A stretch of 64,000 bases of DNA from Corbicula japonica (lineage: Eukaryota; Mollusca; Bivalvia; Venerida; Cyrenidae): assembly GCA_038501625.1 (NCBI GenBank), contig JAZAYU010000008.1:10540938-10604937 (forward strand), given 5' to 3'. The notes under the pieces were generated by a model that was not told where the DNA came from, did not search any database, and saw only the letters and a list, made by a program, of their open reading frames with translations. Every line of letters starts with the position of its first letter. Position 1 is the first letter of the stretch. The translations under genes were made by a program, and so were the position numbers. Below are positions 49,435 through 60,750 of the stretch, piece after piece.

Positions 49435-49605
49435 GTAAACAACTAACGAAAAAGAAAATATGTGGGTTTGCTGCCTAGGAACGGAAAGTGGCAAAATAAT
49501 TGACCACTGGGGATTTAAACCAGTTTTAAGGGTGCACCAACATCAAACAAATAAGGCGTGAGCAATTAACGAAAAAGAAAATGTGTGGGATTGCAAGCTA
49601 GAAAC
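49435..49605 (-). mobile_element. Family A fragment with partial duplication
   Basis: CAACTAACGAAAAAGAAAAT, CTAGGAACGGAAAGTGGCAA, CCACTGGGGATTTAAACCAG and GGGTGCACCAACATC, followed by a second partial start (GCAATTAACGAAAAAGAAAA). Old and rearranged. Confidence 0.6.
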
Positions 49606-50851
49606 AGTTAGTTCCGACGATGTTAATCCCAAAGGTTGGCTTGTTACTTACTTGACTGTGGTGTGGTCTCTTGCGTCATACTTGTAATCGGTTTCTTGTT
49701 GATTAGTAGGGAACGGGTAACGTTATATAATTCAGACCTCAAAACTACTGTAATAATCCAAATCAGTATAAAATTTGTATAAACGATTGTTGTTTACGCA
49801 TTATAATCTCGTTACAACTACACATATTGTGTAATATATGTTGAATCGTCGTTTACCAATTATATTTTCGTAATTGATTATCATATTGTATGTATTTCGT
49901 TTTTGTATGTTTTTGCTATTGTTGTTCTTTGTATTAAGAAACTTAGCATGTACATAAAGTTTAAATTAAAAGACCGTACACAGTAAGTTGGCACATAAGC
50001 TTAATGACAATAATATCTGTCATCGAAGGAAACTCTTTTGGCGGGAACGAGGTTATGCCAGCTTGTCTTGCAATGAGGCACCATGTACAGTATGTAAAAA
50101 TAAAGGATTTTATCCAAAAGCATGCTTCTTTTAGTTTCAGATCATTGTGATATTCAAACTTAAACAACTAGCTTAAAAGTTATTGAAACCTGATTTCCTT
50201 TAACTGATACGTTTACCTCTTGTTTTCAAAAAGATGAACTTGGACGAATTTCGTTATAGAGTATAGTCATGCTAAGACGATTTGCCAACAATGGTGAACA
50301 AAACATTAAAAATATTTTTAAAAGTTATATTTTATAGTCTTACTACAAATTTCGATTTCAGTTAGATTTTGGCTTGCAACCAAAACTTCAAACACGATCC
50401 GTGGCGACTGAGAATTAGCGCGGGAAAGAATAATTGACAGAACGTTGTTCATTGTTAATCACGCCTTCAGGTTGCTATACTTTAAGCCAAACATTTCTTA
50501 TTGTTTCAACATCCACAAGGGGAATGAACCCACAGCGAAAAATATTGATGACAGCAAAACCTAATTTGGAAGTAATATACAGCATCTTTTGATTGAAGCG
50601 GCAGTTCTAAACAGTCATCGCATGACAAAAAAACGTCGTCGGGGTCTTATGAATTTCTGTAGTGCAATGTGTGTTTACGGACGTGGCTCGCTGGGTCAAA
50701 ATATAATTGAAATCGAAATTTGTAGTATAAGGGTTTTGATCCATAGCCATATATATGAAAAAGGCAATTTATTAAAACGTGACGAAAAGCAATTATCAAG
50801 CAACAGACAACACAATTTACAACACAAATAATTAACAGAACTCCAGTGCTG
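49606..50851. other. Unrecognised AT-rich DNA
   Basis: No gene or repeat family recognised. Opposed open frames at 50589-50880 have no family resemblance. Confidence 0.3.
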
Positions 50852-50928
50852 AAGGTTATAAAACCAGTCTTAAATCTCAAACACCTGATTGGCTGAAATG
50901 GCGACTGGTTTCTCAGTTTTATAACCTT
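50852..50928. mobile_element. Family E MITE, complete 77-bp copy
   Basis: Perfect 12-bp terminal inverted repeats AAGGTTATAAAA / TTTTATAACCTT enclosing CCAGTCTTAAATCTCAAACA, CTGATTGGCTGAAATGGCGA and CTGGTTTCTCAG. This copy defines the family; copies at 8885, 30587 and 40985 share its blocks. No coding capacity. Confidence 0.8.
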
Positions 50929-51417
50929 GGCACAAGTTAATGTTCAACATAATCATGAAGGTGACTTTTTTCATTAATTTTCTAATGAGTGGCTGATGAA
51001 TAGCACACCACAGCAGACTGATTCCTACGTCATTTAGATCAATTGCGATTCTGTGAATGACACTTTGGCATTTGGAAACGTGATGCCCTTTGAAGCTTCT
51101 CAAAGTTCGTGTTTTTTCCAATAAATTATTTGATGTGATACCTGTCGTGGGTTCTGCCATTTGTTTGTGTCTTGTGAAAATCTCATTTCGCTATTTTATT
51201 TTCAATAAATATTGTAATATCTGGCCGGTTCGTTATCCAAAGGATGCAATATGATATAAAAACAGTTGATATTTCAATTTGTTGACAAATTAATTTGTAG
51301 AAAGACGTCAGAATAAAACATGAACAGAAGAAATGACGTTTACATCGAATTATATTATCTCATGCATATTAGGTTTCAAAGATTTAGTGATTTCATACTG
51401 ACAGAAAATGTACGCAA

Positions 51418-51655
51418 GCTTCCGCATTAAAGGTTTCATGTCCACCGCCATATGCAAACCATCGTTTGGGGGTTGATCAAAATCGTACTTTTCACCAGTG
51501 CAAATATTGAATTGCCCTCAACCCCGGGTTAGCCGGCGTAGGCAGTAATGTGCATTTCCATTACTGCCCATGAACAGGTCCAATCAAGCCGTGCCTGCAA
51601 TATTTTCTCATTTGTTGTCAGCGGTTGCTTTAATAGTTCCCCTTTCATCTTTTTC
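51418..51655 (+). mobile_element. Family C copy
   Basis: GCATTAAAGGTTTCATGTCC, CCGCCATATGCAAACCATCG, CCTCAACCCCGGGTTAGCC, a mutated stem-loop (CAGGTCCAATCAAGCCGTGCCTG) and the 3' boundary near AGTTCCCCTTTCATC. Confidence 0.75.
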
Positions 51656-52584
51656 TATACAGTTTTACAGTTTTTACAGTTTTTGGAGTTTGCAGTTTTA
51701 CGTAACATTCATGTTTTATTATGCAGTGATTGTGGTTGAATATATTTCTAACAAATGTTCATTTTGAAGTGTAAAAATCTGACCATACATGTAATTCTAT
51801 TCAGCAATGCCGTGTATGACATTGAGAAACATGCAACTTATACCATGTTTTTGTGTCCAGCGTGTTAGCAATTACACAATGTCTTAAATACCAGTGTCAC
51901 AGTCCGCCGTTAAATGATCAGTTAGCCAGTCAGTTTGTCTTTTCTCGGTGTTAACCATGCAAACTATTACTTTTTTTAAAACTGTGGCCTAATTTTCCCT
52001 TTATTACTTGGGCAATATTTACATATGCCTACATATTCCGATTTTACAGTTACAGTTGATAAAGCATCATATAAGAGAATATAAACAAAGTAACATTTGC
52101 CACATGTTTGAACATTACGATGATGAAACGGTCAATCCATTAGATGAATCATATTTAATTGCTTATCGGTGTCCACACAATAAAGAATCTTTAAACGGAG
52201 AAAGAAACTAAATGATAAGAGGAGCTATTTCACTCTTAGCACATGCGGTTAAATAAACTACCACAACATGTTCAAGCGGTGGAAATCTCAGATTAAGTTC
52301 ATTACTCTTGCGTATTACCCCATGAGATGCTGATGATTGGAAAAAATACAGAGTGCAAGAGTTTCAATACACTGCTGTAATATGATATTACAGGTTAGCA
52401 TTAAGCTGACATTTACGATTATATCCTTTGAGATGAAGGTGTGAAAATCACTCCAAGACTTCGAATTTAAATTAAACGCAATGTCTGTTACGTTCATTGT
52501 AGTAAAGGTCATCAAATTAATCTGTATTTTAAATGAAAAAGAAAAAAATAATTATTTGTTGTGAAATATAAAAAGGTCCCTTTA
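51656..52584. other. Unrecognised DNA, part shared with 62368-62530
   Basis: No gene. 52258-52395 shares ordered short blocks (ACCACAACATGTT, ATTAAGTT, TACCCCATGAGA, TTGGAAAAA) with 62368-62530, suggesting an old dispersed repeat. Confidence 0.35.
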
Positions 52585-54437
52585 CACACCGTTCAACCCG
52601 ATTAGGTGAATGCCGTGGGTAAGCCGACGGCAGTTGCTAGTGAACATGAACGTTTTTCGGCGAAACTGAGTATTGGCCTGATTTTTACATTTTCCCGCAA
52701 TATCTTAGCAGACAAAAATATACATATTGATTCCCTGTTTGTTAAGGACTACTGACGAAATCTTGACGCACACAGGATATTATCTACAGAGAAATTGCAG
52801 AAAAAGTGTGCAATTTTTTGACAAAATATGTCATTTGACGAATCGGCCGCAAATATCCTTTTTTATTACCAAATCTGAAATTTTTGAAATATTCCATGAT
52901 AAAGTTCAATTATTTCCCTGTAATTATTTGAAACCACAGCTTCCAATTCGCTTTCTCTAGAAAGATATTTACTTTTAAACTTGGTACGACGTGGTGATTT
53001 TGGTAACGTCAACGGTCGTTAACACTAAATATTGGTACAGTTGAATGCAGTTTCGTCAATGGATTGGATAACGTTAACGGCCGTCAAGTGAACCTAACGT
53101 TTTGTTGTTGATGCAATTTTAGAACTGTAATAATTTTAAGTATTCAATTATTTCCTACACTTGTCAAAAGAGAATTACAAGCGTTTGTACACATTCAAAT
53201 GCAATACAATTAAATATTTTATCTAACTTTGTACAAAACCTTAAAGCATTTACTATGAACTTTTCGAACTTGAAATTTAATGCACTTGCACAGCCGCCTG
53301 CAGACGAGAAAAAAATGTTGCACCGTATATTATTTCAGCTCGAACTTTATCTGGGGACGAACCATACAGAGTACGTAATATTATAGTTTTAAAATTCGGA
53401 AATAAATGTTATTATTCTTCATTTTCATTTAGTAGCCATTACTTTTTAAGAATACTCGACGCGCAGGCGGTCTTGATTTACTTCTAATTTATAAATGAAA
53501 TGATATAGACAACGAAAGTAAGTAAAATTCAACTCAGAATGAAGTATTTAAAGTTCTTTTGCTTCGTATTTGTAACAGACGAAAAACAACTATTCTTATG
53601 CGACTAAGTTTATATATCATTGTCGTCACATCTGCTTCGGTGACAATACGGCCAAGACGCCAGGTCATATCTGTAGAATAGTCTAGATATAAGGAGTCGT
53701 AATCTCTGTCAGATCAATCTCAATTTGTAAAACAGTTAGTATCTCAAAACTTTGGTAAATATGGCGTTTTCAACTGACTGTGACTTGCTGTTTAAGGAAA
53801 AATTATACAACACAATTGGCAATGTGCGCATTAAAAAACCATCTGTCAAATCACGATGCAATAAAAAAAACATTTAATTATGTTCTCAAGACCAGTGTTA
53901 ATCATTGTAGAGACAATACTAATTTTCACTTGACGTTAACGTTAACGTTATCCAATCCACTGACGAAACTGCATTCAACTGTACCAATATTTTAGTGTTA
54001 ACGGCCGTTGTCGTTACCAAAATCACCACGACGTACCAAGTTTAAAAGTAAATAACTTTCTAGAGAAAGCGAATTGGAAGCTGTGGTTTCAAATAATTAC
54101 AGGGAAATAAATGAACTTTATCATGGAATATTTCAAAAATTTCAGATTTGGTAATAAAAAAGGATATTTGCGGCCGATTCGTCAAATGACATATTTTGTC
54201 AAAAAATTGCACACTTTTTCTGCAATTTCTCTGTAGATAATATCCTGTGTGCGTCAAGATTACGTCAGTAGAGTCCTCAACAAACAGGGAATCAATATGT
54301 ATATTTTTGTCTGCTAAGATATTGCGGGAAAATGTAAAAATCAGGCCAATACTCAGTTTCGCCGAAAAACGTTCATGTACACTAGCACCTGCCGTCGGCT
54401 TACCCACGGCATTCACCTTATCGGGTTGAACGGTGTG
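52585..54437. mobile_element. Foldback-type element with ~510-bp inverted arms
   Basis: Left arm 52585-53091 and right arm 53926-54437 are highly similar inverted copies starting CACACCGTTCAACCCGAT at the outer ends. Both outer flanks carry CTTTA (52580-52584 and 54438-54442), a 5-bp target-site duplication. The inner arm ends hold TAACGTTAACG repeats that differ in number between arms. The ~834-bp centre (53092-53925) has no recognisable transposase. The right arm carries a 129-codon open frame (54060-54449, -) that is broken by a stop and a 2-bp length difference in the left arm. Confidence 0.85.
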
Positions 54438-54447
54438 CTTTAAAAGC

Positions 54448-54665
54448 AATCAAACACGACAAATATTAAACTATTAAGGCTCGGTTTGATTGAGCCTGTT
54501 CATGAGCAGTAATTCATATTACTGCATAGACCTGGTTGAGCGCAACGCAATTTTTATAGGTAAACATACAATTTAGATCCACCCGAAACGATCGTGAACA
54601 TGGAACCTTCAATGCGGTTTTTCAGATTAATGCCATTTCATATTACGCGGAGTAGGTTTCCCTGA
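54448..54665 (-). mobile_element. Family C copy, diverged
   Basis: AATCAAACACGACAAATATT, the stem-loop AGGCTCGGTTTGATTGAGCCT, GGTTGAGCGCAACGCAATTT, GAACATGGAACCTTCAATGC and TTCAGATTAATGCCATTTC. It begins 11 bp outside the foldback element. Confidence 0.7.
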
Positions 54666-55283
54666 TAAAAGAAAAAAAAACAACAAAACAAACAACAACA
54701 CATTGTTGAAATTATTTCAGTACTCTCCTATATTTTGATGATTAAAGTCTAATAACATGTAGCAATATTTATCAAAAAGATCGTTCTTAAAGAAATACAT
54801 TTGGACAAGTAGATTTGAATTCTATGAAACGGACTACCGGAAGCTAACACCATACAAAGCAAGATTATCGCAAACTCTAGGTGATAAACAGTTATAAATT
54901 AGCTTTGCTATGAACATCATGTCTTACAGCCATAAAAGAACATGTAATTAGGTATTGTGAGACCGTTTATGAAACCACTTCCTAAAATTCATTTTAGTTT
55001 ATTAAACACTCATATGACATTATGAAGGAGATAAAATCTAATAATTTTCAGGCGTTCTCTTTGTCAACTAAAGATTGTTCCACATTGTACACACCCTCGT
55101 AATTAAGTAAGAGAAAAGATCACCTGTCTCATTGAAATAAAACATTGCTTTTAATGAACATAGAGATTTTTAACAGACGGTTCTTATGATAATTTTACTT
55201 GATGGACTTGACCAGACCTGATCGAATCGCTCTCTTTTTTTACAAGATAATATTTATGTTAGATTTGGTACCTCTTTCAAAGA
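54666..55283. other. Unrecognised AT-rich spacer
   Basis: Between two family C copies. No gene recognised. Confidence 0.3.
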
Positions 55284-55660
55284 GATGAAAGGGAACTTTG
55301 AAAGCCATCTAACACGATAAATATGAAAATATTGCAGGCTCGGTTTCATTGAGCCTGTTCATGGACAGGTATGAAAATGCGTAATACTGCCCATGCCGCC
55401 TAGCACCGGGTTGAGCGCAACTCAATATTTACACCAATAAACAGAACAATTTTGATCCATCTCAAACGATGGAATGCATATGACGGCGAACATGGATCCT
55501 TCAATGCGGAATTTTCAGATTAATACCATTCCATATTCAGCGGCGTATGATCCCCAGATAAAAGAATGGGTTTGCCCTAAACGAGAAAACAATTGGCGGA
55601 ACTCTACAGAATAGAATTTCGACAGGGGATCTGAGAATTTAAATCCTGCATATCACAGAC
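55284..55660 (-). mobile_element. Family C copy
   Basis: Well-conserved minus copy: AAAGGGAACTTTGAAAGCCA, stem-loop CAGGCTCGGTTTCATTGAGCCTG, GCCGCCTAGCACCGGGTTGAG, AACATGGATCCTTCAATGCG, GGTTTGCCCTAAACGAGAAA and AATCCTGCATATCACAGAC. 5'-truncated in the middle of the family. Confidence 0.8.
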
Positions 55661-56465
55661 AAGTTATTGTCATCCCCATTGGTACTTCTTGTGCAACCCT
55701 TGTTACCTATATGTTTTTATAGTGCTATAAAATACACTTTTTATTATTACTTTCTACTAGCATCAAGATACGTTAAATTGCAGCTTTAACATCACCTCTA
55801 GGTAATTATGTTGATTTGTCAAATGAAGATAAAAACAATTGTACATCTTGGGTCAACAAAATGATATACTCAAATTTAACAAAGAAAACATAGAAAATCC
55901 AGTGGTATAATTGTTTTGCCACTGACTGTTAAGATTAATTGATTATTTTTAACAAGAAGCCAACATTGTAGATCTTGACCACAAGGCATGGATGAGCCAG
56001 ATGATCCGGATCAAACTGTTCACACGTGCGTTGATACCATTGATATGAAATATATATTAATGAAATAAGGATTTAACTTTAACTCGAAAGAGGAATTTGT
56101 TGTTATAAGAAAACTCATGCATACTCATGCATAATACAATTACTTTAGACAAAACCAGTCAACTTCCTTTTGCCGTCATCTCAAGTTCTTCATAGATAGT
56201 AACTCATATCACGTGTGACAATAAAATTCCATGCAAATCACACGCAAAAAATAATCATACTGCCTTCGGCATTGAAATGACAATATACGGGGGTGGTAAA
56301 ATATTAGGTTGTTATTGAAACTTAAATTCAAAATAATTGTGAAGACAATAAACTGAATAACCATGAAACATCAGTCAATTTCGCGATTATCCGTCGTTTT
56401 CTCTAATGTATCATAATGAATTATGAGGTTTGCAAACGACTGCGTAAGAATAAATGCTTTACAAA
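55661..56465. other. Unrecognised AT-rich DNA
   Basis: No gene or repeat family recognised. Confidence 0.3.
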
Positions 56466-56717
56466 GTCAAGTCAAGTCAAAGTTCTTTATTGGCATAAAC
56501 ATATACATGTTTTTTGCCATCAACTGACGGCGGTTTACAATATACAAAATGAGAAAAGTATGTTGATACAGGAATGTTTTAACAAAACAAAATCAAAACA
56601 GATAATAACAATTGATCATCTGTACTATGATTAAGGAATTACAATATGTATTAATTACACCGCTAGGATTCAAATAACAAAGTAATTTAATAAACAATAT
56701 AGCAATACATCATAGAA

Positions 56718-57849
56718 TCATAATAAACTATCTCTTTTCTTGTTAGCTAGAAAAATATATTTACCTAGTTTAATCAGTGTTGATTTCTTTTGTGTCTCAA
56801 GAATACTTTTAAATTTTTGTATTGTCGGCCATGTATAGTAATATTTCGGTAAATGTTCAATTCGAAGTTCTCTATAACAAGGACACACAAGAAGAAAGTG
56901 ATATTCGTTTTCAATAGCTTTCATGTTACAATATTTACAAATGCGTTCATTTCTATCTATATTTCTAAACCTACCCTCTTCTATAAACAACTTATGTGGA
57001 GAACATCTTAATCGTGTCAGGGATTCTCTATGAGATTTATTACAAACTACATCTAGATATTTTTCATATGCGAAACTTGTTTTAAATAAAGAATATGTGT
57101 CTAATTTACTATAAGAGCTAATTTGTGAAAACCATAATTGTATGTAGTTATCGTAAATTCTTTGAACAATTTGACTGATTATTGCGCTATTAATATTATT
57201 GATAGACCATACATATCCAAAGCCGATATCATTTAACATATTTTTAACTTCCATTGACCAACCATTTACATATCTGCCATTATTGTCTTTCATATACATA
57301 CTATTATATAACAAAGAATCAGGATTTTGCAATACTTTCAACCTATATTTAATTATACGAACTTTTCGTATTACATATAACGGGAATAATCCAAGTTCAC
57401 CATAGACCGTAGCATTTATAGTTTGTTGTTTAACATTTAAAATCTGTTTCAAAAATTTAACATACACTCTCTCTACATCAGGAGCCTTATGTAAACCCCA
57501 AACCTCACTACCGTAACATAAAATAGGTAAAACCAGAGAATCAAAAACTTTTATTTTTTTCATCCACACCCAAACTCACCTTTTCGAATAATGTATTCAA
57601 AGAGAACAATGCTTTTAGTGCCTGGGCAGCCAATGATTTTTGTGTTTGATAAAAATTGCCATTGGATGTTAATGTAACCCCTAGACAGGTGAATTTCTTA
57701 ACAATATTTAATTTAGATTTATCGTAATAAAAATTTGCATCTTCTATTCTGTTACCTTTTTTACAAATCATTATAACAGTTTTTGAAGTGTTAACTTCGA
57801 CACCCCAATACTGACAATATATATTAAGATTATTTAATAGTTTTTGCAA
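56718..57849 (-). pseudogene. LINE RT thumb and C-terminal CCHC region
   Basis: 57541-57849 carries VNTSKTVIM (motif D type) and FTCLGVTLTSNGNF. After a frame change near 57560 the 283-residue frame 56718-57569 continues with FDSLVLPILCYGSEVWG, YGELGLFPLYV and a zinc-knuckle-like C-x2-C-x9-H-x4-C at Cys211, Cys214, His224 and Cys229 (CKYCNMKAIENEYHFLLVC). This is the longest credible open frame in the window; it ends at the element's own stop, followed by the 3' UTR. Confidence 0.8.
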
Positions 57850-58582
57850 TCCTTCTCTCGTATCAGAAAATAAAACAGTGTCTTAAGCAAAAACGAGTAA
57901 AAATAGCTTCAATTCGTGTAAAGAGAACATTTCAACTGTGTTATCATTCAAAGCTTCATACATGTCGTTAATAAAAAATATGAAAAGAAACGGAGATAAT
58001 GGCTCACCTTGTTTAAGTTAACACCAGTTTTACTGCTAAAAAACTTACTAATATACCATTTACCCGAACACAACATTTAACCTTTTCGTATATTGCCCTT
58101 AATATTTTTACAGTCTTTGATGAAAGCCCATTTTGTATCAGCTTAAACCAAATACCTTGTCTATAAACTAAATCAAACGCCTTTCTAAAATCTATAAAGG
58201 CACAATATAACGTTTTATTTTCTATATTAACAACTCTTTTAATAATCGAACTCAAAATATATATGCAGTCAACTGTACTCCTTTGTGAGCGAAATCCAAA
58301 TTGAAAATCGGAAAGCAATTTATTATCTTCTGCCCATTGTTTAAGCCTTTCATCTAATTTAATAGAAGAATTTTTTGAGAACACACTTGTTGCTGTTATT
58401 CCCCGATAATTATTTACATCATTTACATCACCCTTTTTGGGTATAGGCACGATCGTACCCAGTGCCCAACTTTCTGGATATATACTGTTAGTAAATAAAT
58501 AATTAAATAGTATGCATAATATCGGTGTTAATATTTCGATACCTGCAACAAATATTTCCGAAATTCGTTTATCAACACCCGC
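57850..58582 (-). pseudogene. LINE reverse-transcriptase domain, inactivated
   Basis: The 145-residue open part 58013-58450 shows PIPKKGD (2-8), NNYRGI (13-18), QFGFR (50-54), RSTVD (57-61) and motif A FIDFRKAFD (85-93, with the catalytic-type Asp at 87). Upstream residues (ESWALGTIV) are in the same frame before the first Met. Two frame changes occur between 58010 and 58060. The palm block QGEPLSPFLF resumes at about 58011. The catalytic FADD box reads FA-stop-D: TAA lies at 57883-57885 where the first Asp codon should be. Confidence 0.8.
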
Positions 58583-59610
58583 ACTTTTTCCCTTTTTTTA
58601 AATGTGAAATAGCTTTTTTTTACTTCATCTAAACTAATCTCAGAATCTAATTGTTCGATACTGGTATGATTAATATTTTCAGAAATTCCATTTTCTACAT
58701 CATTATTAGTAAAAATTTCACTATTGGAAAACAGGTCTTTAAAATATTCATAAAACTCATTTGTAGTTATATTTGATCTATTAGGATTTTTATTTTTAAT
58801 TTTTTTAATTTCTTTCCAAAATTTTTGTGGATCATTTTTAGCCAAATCATGCAGTTGTATCTTTTGATTATTATTGTAATTGTTTAAAGCCCTTTTCTTC
58901 TCTTGTTTATATATTTTTCTACAGTTAATCATTACATGTCTATTTGTTAATGTTTTATTTTTATAATATAACCTATTTGCAGAACAAAATTCGCGCCTGG
59001 CGCGTTCACAATTATTATTAAACCAGGGGCTTTTAAATTTTCTTTTGTAACTCTTCCTTTTAGATTTATTTTTACCAAAAAATTTAAATGCAATATCATA
59101 TAATGACCTCGATAATATATCGATACCCATATTAACATCCACTATATTCGTCGTAATATTATTTACATACCGTTCTAAAATATTAATATTAAACGCAAGT
59201 TCATTTTTGAAATCGCTCATTTTATTATCGTTCCAAACGAGCTTTTCATCATTACTCATATAAAGATCATTACGTTCATTACAGTTTTTGTTAACACCTA
59301 ATTTTATCTCAATAGGTGCATGGGTAGAACATGTTTGAAAATCATGTACGATAAAATCCTGTATAATAGGGAACATATTGTATGAACACAATGCATAATC
59401 TATTAAACTACAACCTTTATCAGATACAAAAGTAAAGCTACCTACACCTGCATCATCACCCATTCGACCATTCACTATCTTTAAAGGACTACTTTGGCAT
59501 AACTCTAAAAGTTTTTACCCGATGTATTGACAGTCTGATCCATTGTAAATCTATTAGGCAAACAAAAACTGTGATCAGAACTACATGTATCATCATTACA
59601 AAAACTGAAG
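58528..59610 (-). pseudogene. LINE endonuclease C-terminus and linker
   Basis: The 315-residue open part (58528-59475) begins inside the endonuclease: NGR at residues 2-4, the SLIDYAL block at 23-29 (catalytic-type D-Y) and CSTHAPIEI at 49-57, where most relatives have S-D-H, so the aspartate of the last motif is Thr here. The linker contains PWFNNNCERARREF and FWKEIKKIK, typical of the region between endonuclease and RT. Upstream (to about 59610) the frame continues with SSDHSFCLPNRFTMDQ but is broken by a 1-bp change near 59510. The 3' end of the open part runs out of frame at an A-rich run near 58585. Confidence 0.75.
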
Positions 59611-59615
59611 CCAAG

Positions 59616-60171
59616 TTTAATTACTAAAAGTGCAAAAAAATGTAGAAATAATGATATTAGAAATAGCCTCAGTTAAACAAACAAAGACTTTTGCCAATGG
59701 TCCCAAAATTATTTTTGCTTTTGCAACATGTAATGAGATTTTATTTTATGGCTGTAAGAAAATATGGATATGATAAAAATTGTGCAAGGAATTGAATTTG
59801 TGATAAATAATCTTTTATATGGTGTTTTTTTTTGCATTGAAGCAAGCGGAGCATAATACGTTCTTTATATTGTTTTGGGTTCAACCAAAATTCTAAAGTT
59901 TGCAATTTCTCAAGTGTATGCAGTGACAATATCATTTTTGATGAAGTATTCAGTTATTAATCTGAGTATGGATATAGTTTATCCATCACACTATAATTAC
60001 ATTATTAGAACACTTATCAGATGCTGTCAATACAAATCTGTTAAACGATTATAATTTTCTTTTTTCAAATGTCTAATTATATGTGTTGTTTCAATATATA
60101 AAAAAGCATTAGACTCAGCAGGTTCTCTTTTGCACCACTTATTGCAAAATGAAAATAAACACAATCATTAG
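59616..60171. other. Unrecognised AT-rich DNA upstream of LINE
   Basis: Genomic flank of the truncated LINE. No gene recognised. Confidence 0.3.
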
Positions 60172-60750
60172 CGTTCTCCGTTACGTCATAGGAGGGTCGT
60201 TGAGCACGATACTTGTGTATGTTTATCGTACATCTAAAATAACTTTTATTTAAATATATCGGCCAGTTTTAGATGTGTAGTTTCAATATCCCAGCCAGAA
60301 TAGGTTCTGATACTGTTCTATCACCCATAGGATATAATTCCTGGTTTTAATTTTTGCCTTGGGAGTTCTCTGCGATATGCAGGATTTATATTCTCAGTTC
60401 CACTGTCAAAATTCTATTATATTCATTTCCGCCCATTGTTATCTCGTTTAAGGCAAACCTATTCTTTTATCTGGGGACCATACGCCGCTGATCATTTAAT
60501 GGTGTTAATATGAAAATACCTCAGTAAAGGTTCCATGTTTACCGTCATACGCATACCATCGTTTGGGATTGATAAAAACTTTCTGTTTACTGGAGTAAAC
60601 ATTCAGTTGCACTCAACGCGGGGCTAGGCGGCGTTGGCAGCTATTATGTATTTTCATTTTCTGCACATAAACAGGCTCAGTTAATCAGAGCTTGCAATAT
60701 TTTCATGTTTGTCCTGTTCGGTGGCGTTCTAATTTCCCTTTCATCTACTT
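60172..60750 (+). mobile_element. Family C, long copy
   Basis: Starts GTTCTCCGTTACGTCATAGG with TCGTTGAGCACGATAC and continues colinearly with 17578-18178 through TATCGGCCAGTTTTAG, GATATGCAGGATTTATATTC, GTTATCTCGTTTAAGGCAAA, CTCAACGCGGGGCTAGGCG, a stem-loop with a G-U type change (CAGGCTC...GAGCTTG) and the 3' boundary AATTTCCCTTTCATCTACTT. Confidence 0.8.

Larger units (their letters stand above)
56466..59615 (-). mobile_element. 5'-truncated EN-RT LINE (non-LTR retrotransposon)
   Basis: The minus strand carries in order an endonuclease C-terminal half, a linker, a reverse transcriptase and a C-terminal CCHC region. A short 3' UTR follows and ends in AATAAAGAACTTTGACTTGA and further TTGAC-type direct repeats (56466-56490), rather than poly(A). 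Endonuclease similarity fades near 59610, so the N-terminal half and any ORF1 are lost. At least five frame breaks and one stop make it non-functional. It probably belongs to the CR1/L2/Jockey-related EN-RT group by architecture; the clade was not determined. Confidence 0.85.

Noticed and set aside
52727..52960. Independent gene in the left foldback arm
   Set aside because: It is the inverted copy of the right-arm frame and is broken upstream by a stop and a 2-bp length change.
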